Below are positions 58,645 to 64,000 of a stretch of 64,000 bases of DNA, in pieces. This DNA is from Salvelinus alpinus (Eukaryota; Chordata; Actinopteri; Salmoniformes; Salmonidae): contig NC_092092.1 of the NCBI RefSeq assembly GCF_045679555.1, positions 17,436,969 through 17,500,968 on the forward strand, read 5' to 3'. The notes under the pieces were generated by a model. It saw nothing but the letters and a program-made list of their open reading frames with translations, had not been told where the DNA came from and searched no databases. Within the stretch, counting starts at the first letter, position 1; every line of letters starts with the position of its first letter. The position numbers and the translations under genes were made by a program.

Positions 58645-59232
58645 GAAATAATATTACCAGTATGTACACAAGCAAACCAGCTTGTACTGTAGGCTACAAG
58701 CAAATTACTTCCAAATACAGGATGACATCAAGTCAGGAGAAATATGTACAAGCAAATCAATTAATGTTCCTTGATGTACATCTTAACTTAAATGTTAATG
58801 TAGTACATTTTTTGTAGATCTTTGGACAATATGTCAGATAACTCATTATGTTGCTATTGAAAATCAGTTTGAGTTGTCAAGGGAAATGTTTTGACTGCAT
58901 TGCACTGTAAAGCAGTCCTGTCTGTCAATCAGTGTTTCCTATCTTCAAGTTTCTCTCACAATGACACTCTCATGGAGTACCTTTACTTTAAATCATCATC
59001 TGCATAAATCACAAATACACATTCGTAAACACTCCACTTTACATCCTCCAAAAATACTAGTCTCTTTCTAAATTTGGTTCAAAAACAGTTTATATTCTCA
59101 TCTTTAAATAGAGATTTCCAGTATCAAATAATGTCTTGTGTCACAGAGCAGTCCTGAAGTTTTATACAAACAGCCTACTAACATTACTTCTTATGAATTC
59201 AGTTGTTGCCCCTCTTTGTCCTCTCACTTAAA
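58645..59232. other. No gene recognised
   Basis: AT-rich unique-looking DNA. Confidence 0.45.
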
Positions 59233-59576
59233 GTAGCACTATGCAGAAATCGATCCCCCATTTCTTGGTTGGCAAAATTTAGATAGTACACCTAATTTCA
59301 GTTTATATGGTGCCAAAACAAGCAAGTATAGTGTAGAGAATCATTGTACCATCTAAACCTCTGTTAAATTATGTATCATTTCCATAACCAAAATGTTTAT
59401 TTTCAGCTATAAGCAGCTGGTGTACAAATCTAAAAGTAAAACTAAACTTTACGGGAAGCATAGAAATAGCACACATAGAACAAATCTCCCACTTCTTAGA
59501 CTTGCTTTCAATGAAAGATCTATATTTATATGTGAATTTGGTCAGGTCGCCAAAAAAGTTACATATTGCAGCTTTC
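59233..59576. mobile_element. Dispersed MITE family X, copy 3 (inverted)
   Basis: Starts AAAGTAGCACTATGCAGAAA and ends ACATATTGCAGCTTTCA, the reverse of copy 2 at 46018-46402. Shares CAGCTGGTGTACAAATC and TTAGACTTGCTTTCAATGA. Confidence 0.85.
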
Positions 59577-60985
59577 AATCTGAGGTACGGGGAAATTACT
59601 TTTGTACTTTCCAGAACCAATTATTTTGGTACAAAATGTTCAACCCAGTAATTTCCCATTTCCGAGTGGTGTCACAAGAGTTACAGTAACCTGCTGTGTT
59701 CAAATAATTGATGAAAATACACTGCAAAAAAGGGCGATGTTATATGAGCAACTGACCCTTTTTCATTTTAAATAGCAGCATTTCTTCTAGTAGCGTACAC
59801 TGCTTGGGGTCTGCCTTTCTTTTCCCCCTTAAAAATTAAGTTTAAAAGCTTTTATAATTGTCACTTTAACATTCAATAAACCACATATTAGGCACAGTAA
59901 ATCCCTTTCTTTTAGACGAATCAACATGATAAATACACAGTACAGCCCAAGACATGAAACATTTAACTACCTTAAAATAACATTACAAGTTGTACTTTAA
60001 ACTAGCATCAAACAAATGTCTTACTGTAATTAATACACAGAGCATTTACAACAATGAAATGTGCTACTGTTGTATACCTGATACAGTTAACCTGAATACA
60101 TGTGTTCCATTAAACTCCTGTAAAATAGTACTTAAGGTATATGTATACAGACACATTACGGCACAATGTGATATTCAGTTACATTTTACAAGGTGGATGT
60201 CCTATTAAATGTTCCCTAATGTGCTATAGTCAAGTCAGTTCTATGAAGCCCATATCTGTGCTTATGTATTACGACTGCCTTATAACTTGCTCTGAGCGAG
60301 TTCATAATGCATTATAGATACAGTATGTGCTTAATGTTATTCCATCCATGAGAACAGCTGATAGCATGGCTGTTCTGAGCGAGGATTTTGAAAATGCACG
60401 AAGCTATAGCAGGCGTTTCCCTTACCATTAAGTTAGCCAGCGTACATATCAGCTATACATATGAAGGCTATATTAAGTTTTTCCTATGTCTGTGAATACA
60501 GATCTTGTTTATGCAGTATAGCACAATATGTTCATTTTTCATCATTAAGAGAGTGATAGTTAAATTTCTCATGGATGATGAAGGGCTAAAAGACAATCGT
60601 TCAATTTCAACATTACCAACAATGGTTTGAAGTTGAGCTTTTGTTTTTAAAATGCATCCTTATGCTGAAGCTTAAGTTATGTAGTCACAAATATCCTTCT
60701 ACGAGAGTCCTCTGTATCACCCCCCCCCCCCCGTAGGTTGCATCCCAATTCTCTACCCTTTTCATTAAAAAGCATTGAATTGGTGTAAGCGTTCACTGGG
60801 GAGAGTTTCAGCTAACGTTAAAGTTTCACCTAGAGAATTCATGATAGGCAGTGCACACTTCAAAAGAAGGATAGCGAAATGGGATGCAAACTTGGTTTCA
60901 CCATCCCCCCCCCCTTCAGTACTCTCCTTGTCCTTCCCTAGTTTCCTGCCTATTTCACTGCAACATTTTAACTATTTCCCCCCTT
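59577..60985 (-). other. Probable kcnk1 3' UTR and downstream DNA
   Basis: Directly downstream (minus strand) of the kcnk1 stop codon and free of recognised transposons except simple C runs (60721-60732, 60905-60914). I cannot place the polyadenylation site. The assignment as UTR is by position only. Confidence 0.35.
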
Positions 60986-61257
60986 CTAGTTAATCATGGG
61001 GTCATCTCCACCAGGCGAGGCCAGCACGGGGACACTAACGAAGGGTACGTCCTTAGTCTTGTCCTCCCTGAGCGAGGTGGAGTTGGTCTGGTGGGACACA
61101 GAGGTGAAGGACAGATGGTCGTGCTCCAGTATTGCCAGGCGGTCCTGTGGTTTCTCCTTCTTCAGATAGAACATCTTCCTCAGGGTCTTCAGCTGCTGCA
61201 GCTCACAGAACGTCTCCAGGACCACCAGCATCACAACCAGGCCCAGAAGGAGGTAGA
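60986..61257 (-). CDS. kcnk1: Last coding exon of a TWIK-1-type two-pore potassium channel
   Basis: The exon starts at 61257 after a CTCTCTCCAG acceptor and ends at a TAG (60986-60988), about 90 codons. It encodes the end of transmembrane helix M4 (YLLLGLVVMLVVLETFC) and the cytosolic tail: ELQQLKTLRKMFYLKKEK, then LAILEHDHLSFTSVS, and an acidic/Ser end PGGDDPMIN. I recognise this as the C-terminus of KCNK1, where vertebrate proteins have the same L-E-T-F-C-E-L..L-K..R-K-M-F-Y and E-H-D-L-S-F blocks. TWIK channels (about 336 aa, dimers, four helices and two pores each) pass background K+ at plasma and endosomal membranes. Earlier exons must lie right of the window or within its last 2.6 kb, but I do not see them. 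A close KCNK6-type paralogue is less likely. Confidence 0.82.
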
Positions 61258-61312
61258 CTGGAGAGAGAAAAGGAATAATACAGACAAGGGGTTACTAGAG
61301 GAACCATTATCA

Positions 61313-61368
61313 ATCACAGAAGGTCTCCAGGACCAACAGCATCACAATCAGGCCGAGCAACAGGTAGA
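61313..61368 (-). pseudogene. Second copy of the kcnk1 last-exon start
   Basis: A CCCCCCTCAG acceptor (ending 61369) precedes a 55-bp stretch, 48 of 55 identical to the start of the exon at 61257. It encodes the same M4 end (YLLLGLIVMLLVLETFC), then Asp and a TGA at 61310-61312. Five of the seven differences are silent and the other two are conservative (V/I, V/L). It lies 55 bp upstream (transcription sense) of the main exon. It could be an alternative terminal exon that yields a channel without its cytosolic tail, or a dead partial duplication. Confidence 0.7.
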
Positions 61369-61372
61369 CTGA

Positions 61373-61562
61373 GGGGGGCGGCAGAGACGGAGAGAGTGAT
61401 GTTGCATTTCATAAAAATAAAATCTTTAGCAATATTTACTCATGGGATTTCATGCCAATGATGCTCATTGAATTGAGAGAGAGATGAGTTAAACCAACAC
61501 TAGCTGAGCCGGAGAAAGGATGTGACCTTAGTAGTGGAAGCAACACTAGGTGAGAGGAGGTG
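61373..61562. other. kcnk1 intron sequence, nothing else seen
   Basis: Between the duplicated exon start and a LINE fragment. No feature recognised. Confidence 0.45.
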
Positions 61563-62534
61563 ACCTTACCAGATGCTCTTATCCAAAGCGACTTACAGTT
61601 AGTACATTCATCTTAAGATAGCTAGGTGGGACAACCACATATCACAGTAAGTACATTTTTCCGCAAAGTTAAAGCTAGTAAGAGAAAACAAAATGTGCGT
61701 GTTAGTTCACAAAAGGGGGGATGCTGTAGGATTTTTTAAGATTCTCTTTAACGAGGTAACGTTTCAGATGTTTTCAGAAGATGGGCAGGGACTCATTGGG
61801 GTGCCAGGACAGAGTTCCTCTTGCTGCTCGGTAAGCAAATACCATGGTCTTGTAGTGGATGTGAGCTTCCTTGGGAATGTTGAAAACCAGGCAGGCTGCA
61901 GCGTCCTGGATAAGTTGCAGGGGTTTGTTGGCACAAGCGGGGAACCCAGCCAACAGCAAGTTGCAGTAGTCCAGATGGGAGATGACAATGCCTGGATTAG
62001 GACCTGCGCCCGCTTCCTATGTGAGGTAGGGTCATACTCTACAGATGTTGTAGAGCATGAACTGCTTTAATATCTGCAGAGAATGACAGCGTGTTGTCCA
62101 AGGTCATGGCAAGGTTCTTATCACTCTGGGATGGGGCCACCATGGAGTTGTCAACCATGATGGAGAGGTCTTTGAGCGGGCAGGCCATCCCAGGAGGAAG
62201 AGCAGCTCAGTCTTGTCGAGGCTGAGGAGGTGGGCCAACATTCAAGCGGAGATATCTGCCAGGCATGCGTGTTGCCATGTGGGTGTCAGAAGGTGGAAGG
62301 AGAAAAGTAGTTAAGTGTCATCCGCATAGCAATGATAGGAGAAACCATGTGAGGATATGACGGAGTCAAGAGGGCCTAGAACCGAGCCCTGGGGGACACC
62401 AGACATGAGAGTACGTGGTGCAGACAGATCCTCTCCAATTCACCTGGTAGGAGCAGCCTGTAATCAGAGTGTGCGGTGCCTGAGATGACCAGCCCTGAGA
62501 GGGTGGAGAGGAAGAAATGATTTCTCCTGTATTG
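61563..62534 (-). mobile_element. LINE fragment (L2/RSg-like), minus strand
   Basis: CCAGATGCTCTTATCCAAAG begins a 3'-end region that also includes GATAGCTAGGTGGGACAACC, shared with 23283-23400. Minus-strand RT-type coding (for example SLSPSVIT..FYSCAD-like and YAHDLGHH scraps) is only visible in broken frames to 62530. On plus, phrases such as ACCATGGTCTTGTAGTGGAT and GAGCCCTGGGGGACACCAG mark the C-terminal and RT GVPQGS region. Internal deletions are present. It interrupts kcnk1 intron DNA. Confidence 0.75.
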
Positions 62535-62536
62535 CC

Positions 62537-63295
62537 CCCCCAACGGCTCGGCCGCGTAGTGGTAGGCCACACAAGCTCACAGAACGGGACCACTGAGTGC
62601 TGAAGTGCATACAGATTGTCTGTCCTCGGTTGCAACACTCACTACAGAGTTCCAAACTGCCCCTGGAAACAACATCAGCACAAGAACTGTTCATCTGGAG
62701 CTTCATGAAATGGGTTTCCATGACTGGGCAGCCGCACACAAGCCTAAGATCCCCATGCGCAATGCCAAGCGTCGGCTGGAGTGGTATAAAGCTTGCCGCC
62801 ATTGGACTCTGGAGCAGTGTAAACGCGTTCTATGGAGTGATTAATCACGCTTCGCCATCTGGCAGTCTGACGGCTGAATCTGCCCCAATGCAGTGCCAAA
62901 TGTTAAGTTTGGTGGAGAAGGAATACATGGTTTATTGCCGTTTTTCATGGTTCGGGCTAGGCCGCTTAGTTCTAGTGAAGGGAAATCTTAACGCAACAGC
63001 ATACTAATGGCATTCTAGATGATTCGGTGCTTCCAACTTTGTGGCAACAGTTTGGGGAAGGCCCTTTCCTGTTTCAGCATGACAATGCCCCCCCGAGCAT
63101 TAAGCGAGGTCCAGAGAGAAATGGTTTGTCAACATCGGTGTGGAAGAACTTGACTGGCCTGCACAGAGCCCTAACCTCAACCCCATCAAACACCTTCGGT
63201 ATTAATTGGAATGCCGACTGTGAGCCAAGCCTAATCGCCCAACATCAGTGCCCGACCTCACTAAATGGAAGCAAGTCCCCGCAGCAATGTTAAAA
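62537..63295 (+). mobile_element. Tc1-like transposon remnant (fifth family), both ends lost
   Basis: Begins inside the transposase, following CGGCCGCGTAGTGGTAGGCC, and ends after TAAATGGAAGCAAGTCC without any ITR. Adjacent to the LINE fragment at a clean junction (62534/62537). Confidence 0.85.
62605..63293 (+). pseudogene. Tc1 transposase pseudogene (fifth family)
   Basis: VATLTTEFQTAPGNNISTRT, then GFHDWAAAHKPKIPMRNAKR, then CKRVLWSD (first catalytic Asp, about 62836) followed directly by a stop. Later GPFLFQHDNAPPSIK gives the second Asp (about 63081). The Glu block (expected DLNPIEHLW) is out of frame near 63176. Degenerate and inactive. Confidence 0.85.
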
Positions 63296-63639
63296 TAGAT
63301 AATTTAGAACCAATAATAAAAACAGTTCTACAACTGAACATCAACAAAGTGCCTGCCCTGCCACAAAATGCTGAACTTATTTTTAATAGGGCAGGGATCT
63401 ACTCTGAAACATTTTGAAAGGAGTAGAAATGTAGAAGCACACAAAGAAATAAAAATCGGAGAACAATGACTAAAAGTTCATGAATAAAAGTTTTGGGCTC
63501 TATTTGCGCCGTGATTTTGTCTCGTCAATTTGGAGATGTCACGTTATTGTAACAATCCTATTATACATAACACAGTTCGTATCTGGAAGCAAATTAAGGT
63601 CCATTTTAACCAAAATCATTCCTGCTACCTATTGCGAGG

Positions 63640-64000
63640 AATCCCTCCTTTGCCCCCTCTAACCTTGATAACACATTTGAGCAATAGGGAGAGCTAGGGA
63701 TCAATAACATAGAGGGATCTATATATAGAAGGGAGCTTTGCCTCTGATTTGTTGAGGGAAACATACAATCATCCCAGAAGCAACTTTTTCAGATACCTAC
63801 AGATGAGAGACTGTTAGAAAACATGTTCCTACATTTGGAAATGCTAAACCTTCCATGTTTGACAGATGCATAAAAAGTTGTCCCACCTCAGGCAAACAGA
63901 TATAATCTATATGACGCTTTTCAATCTATTAGCACACCTTCTACAGATGCCATTAAGGCAAAATGGGAGGAAGAGCTAGGCACTGACATTTCTGTAGCAG
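63640..64000 (+). mobile_element. L1/Tx1-like LINE fragment at the window edge
   Basis: A discontinuous plus-strand reading includes DERLLENMFLHLEMLNLPCL and, near the edge, FQSISTPSTDAIKAKWEEEL, a pattern I associate with the C-terminal part of L1-type RT proteins. Stops are present. It runs off the right edge. Confidence 0.45.

Overview
The window looks like non-coding DNA from a salmonid fish (trout, salmon or char group). That call rests on a very high load of Tc1/mariner relics, tRNA-derived SINEs sharing one 3' tail, L2/RSg-1-type LINEs, a chromodomain Ty3/gypsy element, a DIRS-like element, TTAA-flanked elements, MITEs and long CA/GA microsatellites. Family names come from my knowledge of fish repeats; no database was searched.

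Layout. 1-4.1 kb: a 36-bp minisatellite split by a LINE with an open reverse transcriptase frame, then CA and CACACT arrays. 4.1-7.6 kb: a Tc1 relic holding a SINE/LINE tail. 7.6-11.9 kb: a MITE split by a Tc1 that itself holds a MITE piece, a second Tc1, a LINE (with an LTR-like insert) and a SINE. 13.8-22.8 kb: a minus-strand Ty3/gypsy element (gag, protease, RT, RNase H, integrase, chromodomain) split by a SINE, a Sleeping-Beauty-type Tc1 and a TTAA element. 22.8-39 kb: mini- and microsatellites, Tc1 relics, a solo LTR, a hAT-like element, MITEs and a CpG-rich stretch that may be a first exon. 39-50.2 kb: inverted termini, a gag-like ORF and a tyrosine-recombinase remnant point to one heavily invaded DIRS-like element. 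50.5-57.5 kb: a 3-kb LINE, an LTR, a TTAA element, a hAT relic and palindromes. 57.5-61.4 kb: mostly unique DNA ending in the only host gene I can name, the last coding exon of a TWIK-type two-pore potassium channel (kcnk1, minus strand). 61.5-64 kb: LINE and Tc1 remnants.

No operon or cooperating gene set exists here. The window is best read as gene-flanking or intronic DNA rebuilt by successive transposon insertions. The most notable points are a duplicated acceptor and partial last exon at kcnk1, the DIRS-like inverted termini about 10.3 kb apart, the nested insertion stacks whose order can be read from target sites, and a LINE inserted in phase into a minisatellite. I did not find a convincing undescribed molecular system.
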